Shown here: positions 30,252-41,652 of the stretch, piece by piece
How positions within the stretch are numbered: the stretch's first letter is position 1
How the letters are laid out: the number at the start of each line of letters is the position of its first letter
DNA from: Chaetoceros tenuissimus
Lineage: Eukaryota; Bacillariophyta; Thalassiosirophyceae; Chaetocerotales; Chaetocerotaceae
DNA length: 64,000 nucleotides
NCBI GenBank assembly: GCA_021927905.1
Contig: BLLK01000062.1
Coordinates: 682,001-746,000 of the forward strand
Reading direction: 5' to 3'
Program-made: the position numbers and the translations under genes
The notes under the pieces: model-generated
The model's input: the letters and a program-made list of their open reading frames with translations, nothing else
What the model was told of the DNA's origin: nothing
The model's database searches: none

Positions 30252-31628
30252 ATGGCTGACTTGACTTATTCCCATAGTATATCTAGGTCGGCAGAGCTCC
30301 TCTCTGTTGCAAAAACTGCATTAAGGATAATAAAACAGAGTCCTGAAGATGAGAGAATTCCACAGGATCTACAAAATTTAAATCCAAATGATTTAGCACT
30401 TCATGACCCTCTTTACACTCCATCTAATTCGGCCATTGATACTCTAGATGAAGCATCACTTACCCTCAACCTATTGGACTCTACACTCAAAACTTTGTCG
30501 GATCTTGTAAAAAGACGAGGAACAACCAATGATCCAACAGAAGAAATTAACAAATCTATAGCATCATTTAGTAACTATAGCAAGGGGCTGCTGGAAATTA
30601 TTCAAAATTCATTGCCTCAATCTGCTGTACTCAGTCCATTTGATGATGTAGTGGTGAGATCGTCGACGCAACGAGTAAAGCACTATCAAATGGTTGCGAA
30701 GGAACTTCAAACAAGAGTCGAAAAGCGGAATGAAGAATTCAAGTCCATCATGGCATTAAGAGGAGATGTAATTAAAGACCAAGCTCTTCGAAGAAAGAAA
30801 TTATTGAGTAATTCAAAACAAATGAACAAGGATGTAAATGGCAATGGAGCGACTGTAATGAATGGGAATAGAATACCGACGAAACCCAAAGCTCCCATTA
30901 GTGGTGGAGTAAGAATGAGTCAGGGGTTTGCATCTGCGGATCAAAAGAAAAAGAGTCAAATGAATAGTCCACTTTTTACTTTGCCAACGAACCAAGGAAT
31001 GTCATCCAATAGTTTACGAAGTCGTTATAGTAGTGCTCCTTCCAGTACCACTAGCTCCAATAGCTATGGTCAAAATAATAGTCAAAATAATGGTGGCTAC
31101 CAAGCCTCAAATAGATATCAAGAACAAAGGGCACCTAATCCATATGGTGCTCCAAATCCTTATGGAGGTGGATATGGTGGATATGGAGCAAGTGGCTATG
31201 GTGGTTTGAACAATGGTAGTACTGGGATGAGAAGGCGAGGTGCAGGGTCTAATACGACAAGCAGCACATATGATATACACCAGCAGCAGGATGAAAATAA
31301 AATTCATGATTCTAATTCAATGCAGGCACAAATACAAATGCGTAGGGAAAGTAGGCAAACGCAGAATAGATTAGAATCAGCACGACAGGCAGAAAAGTCT
31401 TTGGCTGAATTGACGACAATGTTTAGTAAAATGTCCAATCTAATTCATAGTCAAGGCGAAACACTGACAAAAATTGAAGACGACGTCGAAGCAGCTATGG
31501 ACCATGTCGAAGCTGGAAGAGAGGAAATAGTGAAGCTTTATGAATGGACAAAAGGCAATCGAGCTCTCATCATCAAAATATTTGCTCTACTCATTTTTGT
31601 GATTGTCTTTATGAGATTTTACGGATAG
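30252..31628 (+). CDS. STX5: Qa-SNARE, syntaxin 5/Sed5-like
   Basis: This 458-residue single-exon protein is a tail-anchored SNARE for ER-Golgi and intra-Golgi fusion. The N-terminal part (residues 1-190) is helical and ends KRNEEFKSIMALRGDVIKDQ, close to the syntaxin 5 pre-SNARE linker. The SNARE motif is at about 370-430: LAELTTMFSKMSNLIHSQGE with the central Gln in IHSQ, then TLTKIEDDVEAAMDHVEAGR. The anchor is IIKIFALLIFVIVFMRF, followed by YG. An unusual inserted linker (about 195-350) is Ser/Asn-rich and has Gly/Tyr repeats of the NPYGGGYGGYG type, making the protein longer than most relatives. Syntaxin 5 rather than a plasma-membrane syntaxin is favoured by the linker block. Confidence 0.85.
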   Translation: MADLTYSHSISRSAELLSVAKTALRIIKQSPEDERIPQDLQNLNPNDLALHDPLYTPSNSAIDTLDEASLTLNLLDSTLKTLSDLVKRRGTTNDPTEEINKSIASFSNYSKGLLEIIQNSLPQSAVLSPFDDVVVRSSTQRVKHYQMVAKELQTRVEKRNEEFKSIMALRGDVIKDQALRRKKLLSNSKQMNKDVNGNGATVMNGNRIPTKPKAPISGGVRMSQGFASADQKKKSQMNSPLFTLPTNQGMSSNSLRSRYSSAPSSTTSSNSYGQNNSQNNGGYQASNRYQEQRAPNPYGAPNPYGGGYGGYGASGYGGLNNGSTGMRRRGAGSNTTSSTYDIHQQQDENKIHDSNSMQAQIQMRRESRQTQNRLESARQAEKSLAELTTMFSKMSNLIHSQGETLTKIEDDVEAAMDHVEAGREEIVKLYEWTKGNRALIIKIFALLIFVIVFMRFYG

Positions 31629-32114
31629 AAATAAACTAGGATTTTTCTACAAGTAGAACTATAGAACTTATTCTTTAAATTTTATTTTTGTTACAATCAC
31701 AAAGTCTACTTGCGCAAGTGGAGTAAAAAGTAATCAAGAAAAGAAAACAATGCGGCGATTATTACATAGCTAATTTAGCTACCAGTGACTGTATTCGGAA
31801 CCGTTGATACGTTGACACACAACACACAAGGCATTCTGTGCCAAATTTTCGGTGAAAAACGTTGGTTGAGAAAAGACCGTGAATCCGTGATAAAGAAGCT
31901 TTTACATTAGCTACTCGTCGTAGTAGTATTACGAACTATAAGGCATCTTATTCCTTCAAAAGTGTTGCTGTAATTGTAGGCATATGCAGGAGATTGAAAT
32001 ACTCTCAAATCTTGGCGAAAAAAGTAACCTGAATTGATTAGGAATAGCAATTTCTACAATCAGAAAATCAACACATATAAACCCCCTAGAAAAGAAGACT
32101 TTTCAATCGTAATA
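31629..32114. other. Intergenic region before the Mpv17-like gene
   Basis: AT-rich; no coding frame or recognisable RNA gene. It holds the 3' end of the syntaxin gene and the promoter of the next. Confidence 0.55.
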
Positions 32115-33041
32115 ATGTCGACGGTTCCACTGTTAGAAGATATAGACCTAGTAGAGAGTCAAAAACAGCAACAAGGCCAAAAACAGCAGCCTGTGATATT
32201 CTTGCCGTTCATACGGCAGCAGAGAGTTGTTTTTGTGACTGCTTTAGTTGTAATGGCAGTTGCAGCAACAACTCGAGACTTTCAATATCATGACCTACGA
32301 GAAGACATACTGACTGGAACAATAATATTCATGATTGGTGATTGGCTAGCCCAATTACTGACGCATTGGAAAACTGTTGAAAGAGACTGTATGAGTGCAT
32401 GGAAATGCCTCAGTATATTTCAAGTTGACGACAACCGCTTTGTCATCAACACTATACTAGGATCTATCTGGGCAGGGATAGTGAACCCCGCAATTTATGC
32501 CACTGTTGATGATTTTCTACCTGGAGTAAGCCTGAAATTAGTTATTGTAAAAATGTGCATGACTGTTTCTGTTCTTTCGACGTGGGGGAATTACACAACA
32601 ATGTTCTTTCGAAGGTTTGTAAAGGCATTCTGGGAAAGCGAGGATAAGTTGTATGAGTACAGAAAGATTTTTAGAGAATGCATAAATAGTTGCAATAGAG
32701 ATTTCTTCCATGTCTTGAAGGATGATTTGAAGATATTTCCAATATATGATGTAACTTGCTTCAGTGTGATTCCCCCGCCCTATAGGCCACTGACCAACGC
32801 ACTGATTTGTGTTGGATGGGCAATGTACATGAGTATTGCAAGTGCAAAAACTTTTACGAAAAAGAACAAGAAGGATAAAGAGAAACAGAAACTGTTACAA
32901 GAGTCAGCGTCTGATGCGGCTGCTATTGGCAAGAGTATAGCCAATAAGTCAAACACTAGCATCAAAGATATCTTGGAAGTTCAAAGGAGGAAAAATGCCA
33001 CGCTGGAAGCAAGTGTCAAGGATATTCTTGAAGGAGAGTAA
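32115..33041 (+). CDS. Mpv17/PMP22-family membrane protein
   Basis: The ATG at 32115 gives 308 residues; the longer frame starts at TTG. Four hydrophobic segments are visible, near VVFVTALVVMAVAATT, ILTGTIIFMIGDWLAQLL, FVINTILGSIWAGIVNPAIY and LKLVIVKMCMTVSVLSTW, plus one near the end (LTNALICVGWAMYMSIA). GDWLAQ, the later DDFLPG and the closing IPPPYRPLTNALICVGW pattern correspond to the Mpv17 signature (GD..AQ; LD..LPG; VP...R....W..YLS). Family members sit in the inner mitochondrial or peroxisomal membrane and may form small channels. The N-terminus is Q-rich and the C-terminus is a charged, coiled-coil-like tail with two IKDILE-type repeats. The match is weak in detail. Confidence 0.65.
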   Translation: MSTVPLLEDIDLVESQKQQQGQKQQPVIFLPFIRQQRVVFVTALVVMAVAATTRDFQYHDLREDILTGTIIFMIGDWLAQLLTHWKTVERDCMSAWKCLSIFQVDDNRFVINTILGSIWAGIVNPAIYATVDDFLPGVSLKLVIVKMCMTVSVLSTWGNYTTMFFRRFVKAFWESEDKLYEYRKIFRECINSCNRDFFHVLKDDLKIFPIYDVTCFSVIPPPYRPLTNALICVGWAMYMSIASAKTFTKKNKKDKEKQKLLQESASDAAAIGKSIANKSNTSIKDILEVQRRKNATLEASVKDILEGE

Positions 33042-33220
33042 CGTGTTTATATTTCAAGAAACGAGACCTACCTCATTGCAAATACTATTAATTCAATGAA
33101 TAATCAATGATAGTAACTTAATGTCTTATTTCACTGAATCTTCCTGGATGCTCTTTGGAAGGAAATATTCTTGGAAATGATAAAAATCGAAAGTGGTGTC
33201 TAAATGAAATCGATTGAAAT

Positions 33221-33470
33221 CCAGGGAGGAAGAAGAAAGGTCTAAAAAGACCTCGTCTTTATCCCAGGGGGGAAGAGATCCTGGATCCTCTCCAAGGAGA
33301 TCAAAAAAAGAAGGGAAGGAGGAGGATGGAGATCCAAAAAGAGAGAAAGGAGGTCCTGGATCTTGGAGAGAGGATCCTCAGGATCCAAGGAAGAAGGGAA
33401 AGGGAGGAAGATCAAGAAAAAGATCGGAGGGAAGAAAAGAAGGATCACCCTGGATGAATCCTTGGATTTA
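33221..33470. repeat. Purine-rich, GATC-dense low-complexity tract
   Basis: The + strand is almost all A and G for about 250 bp. GATC occurs ten times between 33277 and 33446 (about one per 17 bp), often as GGATCC or AGATCC. It lies between two convergent genes (Mpv17-like and PCNA) and is followed by T-rich sequence to 33571. The open frame across it starts at TTG and is simple-sequence in composition, so I do not call a gene. GGTCTAAAAAGACC at 33239-33252 can form a small hairpin. Confidence 0.75.
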
Positions 33471-33571
33471 ATGAAATCTCTTTTTTTAGATCATTTAATT
33501 TTTTTTTGTGAAAAATTCTTCCTTCTTCTCTAGAAAAAACCACCATCCCCTTTTTCTTCCCTAGGAAAATC

Positions 33572-34833
<1,262 letters not shown>

Positions 34834-36030
34834 ATGATAAATTGCAACTTTCTGACTTCCCTTGTGGTGTTGGCTGTCTGTGGCCTAAATGCTGCAGATG
34901 CATTTGTCCAGCATCAATCTACTTCATGGAAGAATTTTAGACAGGATTCTCATCATCTCAATCAGCTCCATTCAACGCAAAACTCTGAGATTTATGTTTT
35001 ATCGTTTGATGGTGTTGTAGCTGACACAAAGTCTTGGAGATCAAATGTTGCCATCGATGTCGCACTTCAAACTTGGCCAGACTTGAATGATATCTTCATG
35101 CAATCGTCTAGTAATGAAGAAGAGAATGAGGAAGATAATCGAGAATGGCTTGTCAACAAAATGTCTGCTTTGCTAGACGTTGCACTCGTAGGAGAAGATG
35201 GCCTTATAGGCGTTGATGCTGTTTTACTTGCTAGATTATTGATGGAAGAGCAGCTACTTGACGAAGGAAGATCTAATGGTTCGAGGGGTAAATATGGATC
35301 AAAGTTTCATCCATCAAGTAGTGAAGGTCGCAAAGGTTCGACACAGGGAAGTCGACCTTTGACAGTGGGGGAGATATCTGCGAATTGGTCTGATGGCGCT
35401 TGCATAAAGGATACTGTTCGAGTGAAATATAATGTGGATAGGAAAGATCCATTTCCAATTATTCGTGAAAATATCAGATCTTTTCTAGAAAATAACATTG
35501 AGCATGAGCCTTTACCTCAGCTGCACTCATCTATGGGAGAAGCTCTTCTTGATTGCAAGGGTAAAGTATATGTTCTTGTGGGTGATACATCACATTTAGC
35601 AATAGCAAAGAAAACTCTTGCGCCATTGAAGAATAAAGTCGTAAAATGTTTGCAATGGGAAGAAAGTGACAATGCTGAAAATAATTGCAACGATGGAGAG
35701 GTAATGCTTGTACCACCTGCAGAAGGAAACAGAGGTCATGAAGGAATTGTACAGCATATAATCATGTCTTCGAATGAAGAAAGTTTTATTCATGTCATAC
35801 ATGCAGATATTACAACATTACAAAAGTTGAAATCTTTGTTTGGAGATAGTAGGCCTATTGCTGGAATGTATGAGAAATGTGCAATTAAAAATGTTTCGCT
35901 AAAATTGAGTTTGCCTGTACTAGGCACCGGTCCTCAACAACAAAATGATGCTGAAATGGACCCTTGGCTGAATATTATTAGCGACTTTGAGTTGGCAGAG
36001 TCTATGTCCGCCCAAATCATTAGTTCATAG
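34834..36030 (+). CDS. Plastid-targeted HAD-like protein lacking the nucleophile
   Basis: This 398-residue single-exon protein has a signal peptide with cleavage ADA-FV and a following Ser-rich transit region, so it should go to the plastid. After it, EIYVLSFDGVVADTKSW matches HAD motif I (DxDG), but the first Asp, the nucleophile, is Ser (SFDG). Later hydrophobic strands KVYVLVGDTSHLAIAKKTL fit motif II (hydrophobic strand then S/T) and ESFIHVIHADITTLQKLKS fits the region of motif IV. The middle (residues 95-190) is an acidic and Gly/Ser-rich insert. Without the nucleophile it probably does not hydrolyse phosphate esters and may be a binding or regulatory protein. The family match is by pattern only. 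Confidence 0.65.
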   Translation: MINCNFLTSLVVLAVCGLNAADAFVQHQSTSWKNFRQDSHHLNQLHSTQNSEIYVLSFDGVVADTKSWRSNVAIDVALQTWPDLNDIFMQSSSNEEENEEDNREWLVNKMSALLDVALVGEDGLIGVDAVLLARLLMEEQLLDEGRSNGSRGKYGSKFHPSSSEGRKGSTQGSRPLTVGEISANWSDGACIKDTVRVKYNVDRKDPFPIIRENIRSFLENNIEHEPLPQLHSSMGEALLDCKGKVYVLVGDTSHLAIAKKTLAPLKNKVVKCLQWEESDNAENNCNDGEVMLVPPAEGNRGHEGIVQHIIMSSNEESFIHVIHADITTLQKLKSLFGDSRPIAGMYEKCAIKNVSLKLSLPVLGTGPQQQNDAEMDPWLNIISDFELAESMSAQIISS

Positions 36031-36204
36031 AGTTTTAACTGTTTTCATACGTAACATATATTTTCTTCCAAACTTTAGAAAGCTCTAAATGATGCATATG
36101 GTTTTGTATTTTTAATGCTTGAAATTTTAAATTATCGTACAGAGAAGTTTTACTCGATTGTTTCATCAGTCTAAAAGAAATGGTTATGTTCCTATGAAAG
36201 GATC

Positions 36205-37746
36205 TTAAGCAATAACACAAGAAGAAGATCCACCAGATGAAACACAAGGAAGGAAGTCAAGTGGTCCACTTTCGTCTACCTCTACCCCAGCATCTCTACT
36301 AATGAATTGATCCAAAGGCTGTCCTTCTCTCTTACGGTATTGGGTCCACAAATCGTGTGCAATCTCCAAAATCTGTCTAGCATTTCCAGAAACACTCTTG
36401 ATTTGTTCAGCAGCATTGTTTGCACTTGTTTGAGCCGCTTTCGAAGTTCCAGAAATATTTGCATAAGCTGTAAGCATGTTGGAAATTTCACTAGCAGCCT
36501 TTTCAGACTGAACAGATCTGCGGTTCTCCTCCTTTGCCAGAATAGTTGGAAGCATAGCCTCGATAGCCTGAACAGAGTATTCCGCAGACATTGCATCTGG
36601 TACATACTTGGAACCACCCTCAGCCTCGTCAGTTGCAGCAAGAACAAGATCAGAAACAATCTGGAAACAAAGAGCCACAGAAGATGGAGTAGCCATTGGG
36701 GAGCTAGATTCAGTCTTTGCAGCACGGCAGAGGTCACGGAAAGCCTTGGTAGCAGTGTAAAGCTTGAATACTCCGTAAGCATACTGACCATCCTTACCCT
36801 TCTTCTCTACAATGTTAGTCATAAGTTCAGAAACAGATTTATTTGCAAGCTGTCCACTTTCTGGGAAATCAGACCAGTGAGCATCAAGGAAGGCACAAGC
36901 CATGGTTGCCTTGAGTCCCTGCAACTCTCCCTCTGACATGATTGGCTTGATAACATCAACTGCACCAGCATCAACAAGAGCAGACTTGGATCCATCCCAC
37001 TGAGCCAAATTCAAAACGACGAAAAGAGAAAAGTCCTCAAGAGAGTTGGAAGTCCAGCGACTTGGAGGAGTATTGGTATTTCTGAGGTTGTCTACAACAC
37101 ACTTTGGAATATCAGTTTTTCCAAACAAGATTGCATTCTCCTCAGACTTTGCCAAGTTCTTGATAAGTCCACATGCCCAACGTACACCTTCAGACTTTCC
37201 AGATCCACTCTTAGGAGTAGATGGGGAGTTAGCCAACAATTTCTCAAGTACGCGAATGAGGGAATCTGGATTCTCAAGTGCAGGCATAGGTGCTGCTCCA
37301 TCAGCTACAGGAGAATGTTGAAGGATGGTAGTGATGCTTGCCTCAAGGAAGGAAAGGTTCATGAGACAAATGCAACAAAGGTAGGATTCTTGCTTATCCT
37401 CTGCAATCACCTTGCAGAGTCCCCCAATGACGGCCTTGGATGCAGGTCCAAGAGCCATGACTCTCTTGTTCTCAGTTGGGATGGAAAGATTGTTCAATGC
37501 GAGACATGCGAGATGACGTCCATCTCCAGACTCTTGTGTGAGGCAGTTTGCAAGTGGAGTGAGAACGTCCCACTTTCCAGAGCATACCATTGGCACACGA
37601 TTCTGTTTGTGTCCAACATCACATAGTTCGTAGATGCGCTTAATTGCTGCTGCAGACTTCTCTCCCTTCTGGGTCTCGATGATATTGAGAAGATCTGGGA
37701 TATCGTCAAGCTGTGGAGGCTTGGTGTTCTTTTTGCTCTCGCTCAT
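36205..37746 (-). CDS. Armadillo-like repeat protein with a CaaX prenylation box
   Basis: This 513-residue single-exon protein is built of helical repeats typical of ARM/HEAT proteins: GRHLACLALNNLSIPTENKR, ESYLCCICLMNLSFLEAS, GVRWACGLIKNLAKSEENA, FSLFVVLNLAQWDGSKSAL. The C-terminus is Ser/Gly-rich and ends CVIA, a CaaX box with Ala in the last place, expected to be farnesylated, clipped and carboxymethylated and so to tether the protein to membranes. The codon bias looks like that of a well-expressed gene. There is no known family name; a membrane-tethered scaffold is an inference. Confidence 0.75.
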   Translation of the reverse strand: MSESKKNTKPPQLDDIPDLLNIIETQKGEKSAAAIKRIYELCDVGHKQNRVPMVCSGKWDVLTPLANCLTQESGDGRHLACLALNNLSIPTENKRVMALGPASKAVIGGLCKVIAEDKQESYLCCICLMNLSFLEASITTILQHSPVADGAAPMPALENPDSLIRVLEKLLANSPSTPKSGSGKSEGVRWACGLIKNLAKSEENAILFGKTDIPKCVVDNLRNTNTPPSRWTSNSLEDFSLFVVLNLAQWDGSKSALVDAGAVDVIKPIMSEGELQGLKATMACAFLDAHWSDFPESGQLANKSVSELMTNIVEKKGKDGQYAYGVFKLYTATKAFRDLCRAAKTESSSPMATPSSVALCFQIVSDLVLAATDEAEGGSKYVPDAMSAEYSVQAIEAMLPTILAKEENRRSVQSEKAASEISNMLTAYANISGTSKAAQTSANNAAEQIKSVSGNARQILEIAHDLWTQYRKREGQPLDQFISRDAGVEVDESGPLDFLPCVSSGGSSSCVIA

Positions 37747-38312
37747 GTTGAATTAGATTATGATAGAACTGATATTTGTGTTTAGTAGACGATGTTTGTT
37801 TGAAGTCTTTCTACTAATTCATAGCGTGCAGTGAAATAATGATGTGTAGAGACGATTCAAATGAGCAAGCCGCAGCAATCTTTTCTTGCAACGGATGGAA
37901 GAAGGCGCCGTATGAAAGCATGTACATGCTCTCAACCTATTATACATATGAGTCTTACAAACACTTTTTCTTGGACGACTCAGGTACGATTGATATTGGA
38001 ATTCCATTCTGAGCCATTGTCGTGCAGTACGTACTACATTCATTTTCTCAAGTACTATTATACAGTCTAACTTGCCATTTTCAAATAGGTAATTATTAAT
38101 TATTTAATTCAATTGATTTTGGACCTCCGATCCTTTGGAATGGTCAATTTCAGCATCTAAGAATAGATATGAAGATGAATATGTAAGCTTTCATTTTTTA
38201 ATGATGCATTTGAGCAATTATGTATGATGAGCGATGAACGTAAAAAGCAGCAGATGTATTGTGTCATCATGATATATGACGAGGTCATTTGCAAAGTAAT
38301 AACACTTAAAGC
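37747..38312. other. Intergenic region
   Basis: This 566 bp stretch holds the promoter of the armadillo gene (right-to-left reading starts at 37746) and the 3' end of the nitroreductase gene. CAGTACGTACT at 38027-38037 resembles the palindromes found elsewhere. No gene is seen. Confidence 0.5.
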
Positions 38313-39204
38313 CTAAGGAAGTGAACTCAATACATCATCAACACTCTTTTTTCTATTTGGGCCTTGATCCATCAATTGAGCAAGACCACCACTAGCAAAA
38401 CCGTACCAGAGAGTTCCAACATGCTTTTCAGTCTCGGTATCTATTCCGCATAATTCTGAGAATTCTGGACTTCTAGTGATTGGTCCACTGGTCCATTTCA
38501 CACCGACACCATCGGCCCACATTGATAATTGAAAATTCTGTATTGCGCATGCGACAGCTGCTAAATCTTCTTCTTGTTGCAACTCATCATCAGATTTTTT
38601 ACATGTTACAACACACCAACCTGGTATATTTTCCCATCTTGCTTTTTTCTTTGCTCCCTTTTCTGGATCTTTTTTGGCAATCTCTGCAGCATTCAATTCA
38701 GCAATCTTTGAGATGGTTTCTTGTCCAAGTTGAATGAATCTCCATGGCTCTGTCAATTTGTGATTAGGCGCTGCAATTGCAGCTTCTATTGCATTTCTCA
38801 ATACAATATCAGGTACAGGTGTCTTATCGAAATTGTTCACTGTTCTTCTAGTAAGTAGTGCCTGTCGCACTGCATTTGTCTCGGATGCTACAGTAGTTGC
38901 AGCTTCCTGATACCATGCTAAAAAATCTTCTTCGCAAATGTCCCCATCATCATTTACGTCGAGATACTTTGCGAGTGCATTCACTTCTTCATCAGATGCA
39001 TTTATATCGTTCCAATACATTGGATAGCTCATCTGCACAAATCAATCCAGAATCATCAGTATCAATCAAGTGAAAAACTTCCTTTGCATGTTCTGTAGAG
39101 ACGATTTGAAGATGTGACGTCGGTCTCGAACTATGGATACCTCCTCCAATAAAAGACTTGGAAGGCAGCACAAAAAGAAGGTGGCTGAGTGAGGATAGGA
39201 ACAT
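38313..39204 (-). CDS. EF-hand plus nitroreductase protein with a frame break
   Basis: The ATG at 39204 opens MFLSSLSHLLFVLPSK. An EF-hand loop DTDDSGLICADE follows, then SNVLERYKCI and a stop. The next frame carries INASDEEVNALAKYL, a second EF loop DVNDDGDICEED and a full FMN nitroreductase domain (LTRRTVNNFDKTPVPD, APNHKLTEPWRFIQL, WCVVTCKKS, FQLSMWADGVGVKWTSGP) to the stop at 38313. One base too many in TATAAAT near 39001-39006 would explain the break: dropping one A joins the EF pair smoothly. No intron with normal signals fits. It could be a sequence error, a recent mutation, or a shorter gene from MSYPMYW. Calcium-controlled flavin reduction is the inferred role. Confidence 0.65.
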
Positions 39205-39581
39205 GTTCAATTAAGGTCAGATTTGTGATAAAACAACAAGCACAGTGTTGTGTAGGAGTTTAGATACGAGTACTTTGATACAATTTGTTCTGATCTCTCT
39301 GATCTTTCGTGTTGTGATGATGTGAGAAATGGATGATGTAGATGTCTGACGTCATAGTGAGAAAGGCGATTTTAGCTGGTGTCTCTATCATTTTCAAACT
39401 ATCGCCAAAATGAACTTTTCAATTCGAAAATGTTACACAGCATAATGAAACAACACATTGTTGACCATTTTTCTTTCGCTTACATTCACTATCACACTAA
39501 CATTGATACAGCTACAAGCCATATCGTATTGCATCTGAAAAGAGGTCCAACTGAACACATTACTCACGAACTTCGACAGAG
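39205..39581. other. Divergent promoter with a CRE-type site
   Basis: This lies between the nitroreductase (-) and the EDR2-C gene (+). It carries TGACGTCA at 39347-39354. A frame at 39379-39606 has no recognised features. Confidence 0.55.
39347..39354. promoter_or_regulatory. CRE-type TGACGTCA site
   Basis: A perfect TGACGTCA lies 143 bp upstream of the nitroreductase ATG and 228 bp upstream of the EDR2-C ATG, so it could act on either. Function is inferred from the motif. Confidence 0.4.
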
Positions 39582-41434
39582 ATGCTATCTGAGAATACCA
39601 GATTGATGAATCATCGTCAAAGCATGAGGAATCAAAACATCCCCTTCAAAGAAGGAAATGTGCAAGTCGCTCGCAAGCTATCTTTTGATCATCTAAAGAC
39701 ACCACCACAAGAAGACAAAGAAAACCATGTGCATCAGCAAGATGCCTGGCTACAGAAAAACTCTGCCAAAAAGACAAAGAAGAAGGGTTTAGGTGATTTC
39801 CTTTCCAGTGAGAGAAATAAAGTTGCATCATCTATATCTCGAAGCGATGGTGAGTATATTTACATTGACTCTCTACTCACTTTATTGGCCAATGATAAAA
39901 TCTCATGCAGTTACTTTTATCCATAGACTTTTCCCCAGAGTGTGATATTTCTCTTTGTACAGCAACGACTCAGATTGATTTGTCAGCAAACACCTGCACA
40001 TGGAAATTAAGTTCACAAACACCAGCTGTGCGCAGAAATATGCAAAATATGAATGGGCTTCAAAGGAAGCCACTTTCTTCAAATTTACCATTTAATAAAT
40101 TGAATCAGAGTATGAACCTCGTTTCAGTAGTTGAAAGAAATACAGCATCATCTTCATTGGCTACAAGTAATAAATATGGTGGAGTTACTATTGGTATTGC
40201 AAATCTTTTGCAAAAGGATAGAAAGCATTCTACAAGCTTACGTGGAGCTATGGGGCATATCAAGGAAGAAGCTGAAGATGAAGAAAATAATGTACACTGT
40301 ACATCGAGTCACAATGGCATATTAATGAATCGGCAGAATGCACAAAGTCTAAAATGGAATGCGCATGTTGCTGCAAAATCAAAGAATTTGGTTCAAAAAT
40401 CAAGTCTACAATATAGTGCAAGTAGGAAGATTAATACTTTTGAAGAATCAAAGAGCGTAACATTTCTCGATCAACAGAGTTTGAAAAAGAAAAAGGCAGA
40501 AGAAAAACGTCATCTTGTTCAAAGAGTACGACAAGAACAGCAGAGAAAAAAGATGCTGCAGCAGCAACAAAGAGTAATTCTACAACGACGAGAAGAGGAA
40601 AGACAAAGATGCCTTGAACAGGTTCGACAAAAGATAAAGGTCCAAGAAGAGGAGGCAAAGCTACGGAAAGAATCACATGCCGTGACTTCGTTGGCAAAGG
40701 ATGAAGAGAAATCAACAACAATAAATTCTTATTCATTACAAACTCGTCATTGGCAAAATCTTGATGCATCCACTTTCAATGTACGAGGAAAAAGCTATTT
40801 ATCTGATAAAAAGAAGGTTCCATCTGCTCCAAGTCTACTCAGACTTATGATGGTTGACTTTGTGCAAGTTGATAAACCAATTATGGGCATCTGTTCGCAT
40901 CCGAAGGGACGGATTCAGCAAATGCTCAAATCAGGCTCAAAGGATATGCCGCCATTTATATTTTGCGTTAATATGGTACTTCCAGGGATCGAGAATTATC
41001 ATCTTGTCATGTATTGGGCAATTGATTCCAAGGATCAATTCTCTGAAAAACACTATAGCAACATGATACAAAAATTTCTTTTTGGTTCTGACGATGAGTA
41101 TCGTAACAAGGCTTTGAAAATGATTCCAATCATGACTGAAGGCAGCTTCTGGTTAAAGGCTGCAGTGGGCACAAAGCCATTTATCCTTGGTAAATATTTG
41201 GATACTAAATATGTGAGAGGAGAAAGATATCTTGAAGCAGTCATTGATGTCAGTAGTAGCGCAACTACCAAGAAATTACTTCGATTAGGAGGATTGAACA
41301 AAAGCAAGATAGTAGCGAAGATTGCATTTGTTCTTGAAGCTAATGAGGCTGAAGAGCTTCCAGAAAACATCCTCTGTTCTGTCGAACTCAACAATGAAGA
41401 TTTCGATGGCTCCATTCCAATGATCCAACACTGA
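39582..41434 (+). CDS. EDR2 C-terminal domain (DUF1336) protein
   Basis: Exons are 39582..39849 and 39927..41434, giving 591 residues; the junction reads RSDD-FSPECD. An in-frame ATG at 39606 is an alternative start. The N-terminal 200 residues are Ser/Gln-rich and unconserved. Residues about 225-285 form a highly charged coiled coil (KKKKAEEKRHLVQRVRQEQQ). The C-terminal 250 residues match the EDR2-C domain: FNVRGKSYLSDKKKVPSAPS, LMMVDFVQVDKP, PFIFCVNMVLPGIENYHLVM, EYRNKALKMIPIMTEGSFWL, AVGTKPFILGKYLDTKYVRG, YLEAVIDVSSSATTKKLLRL and EAEELPENIL. In plants this domain accompanies START and PH domains in EDR2, linked to lipid-bound signalling; here it stands without START or PH. The role is probably lipid- or membrane-linked. 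Confidence 0.85.
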
Positions 41435-41652
41435 TGTTTTTATTTACGTAGTGCTAAAATAATAGTACACATTGTGTCAATTTAATCCCATGTCCCCTTT
41501 CCAACATCGATGGCTCTGAGCAACCCACTGACGCAGGACTTTCATCCACCACCATCACTTCTGTGTTTTTGTTGGAAAGATTTGTTTTGATGTAGAAAAC
41601 ATCACATAGTAATTAGATATCTGTTTTAGATTTGATCCAATACTATCAGATC

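Noticed and set aside
33214-33471. 85-residue basic open frame in the purine tract
   Set aside because: It begins at TTG and its Lys/Arg/Glu/Gly content follows directly from the A/G-only sequence.
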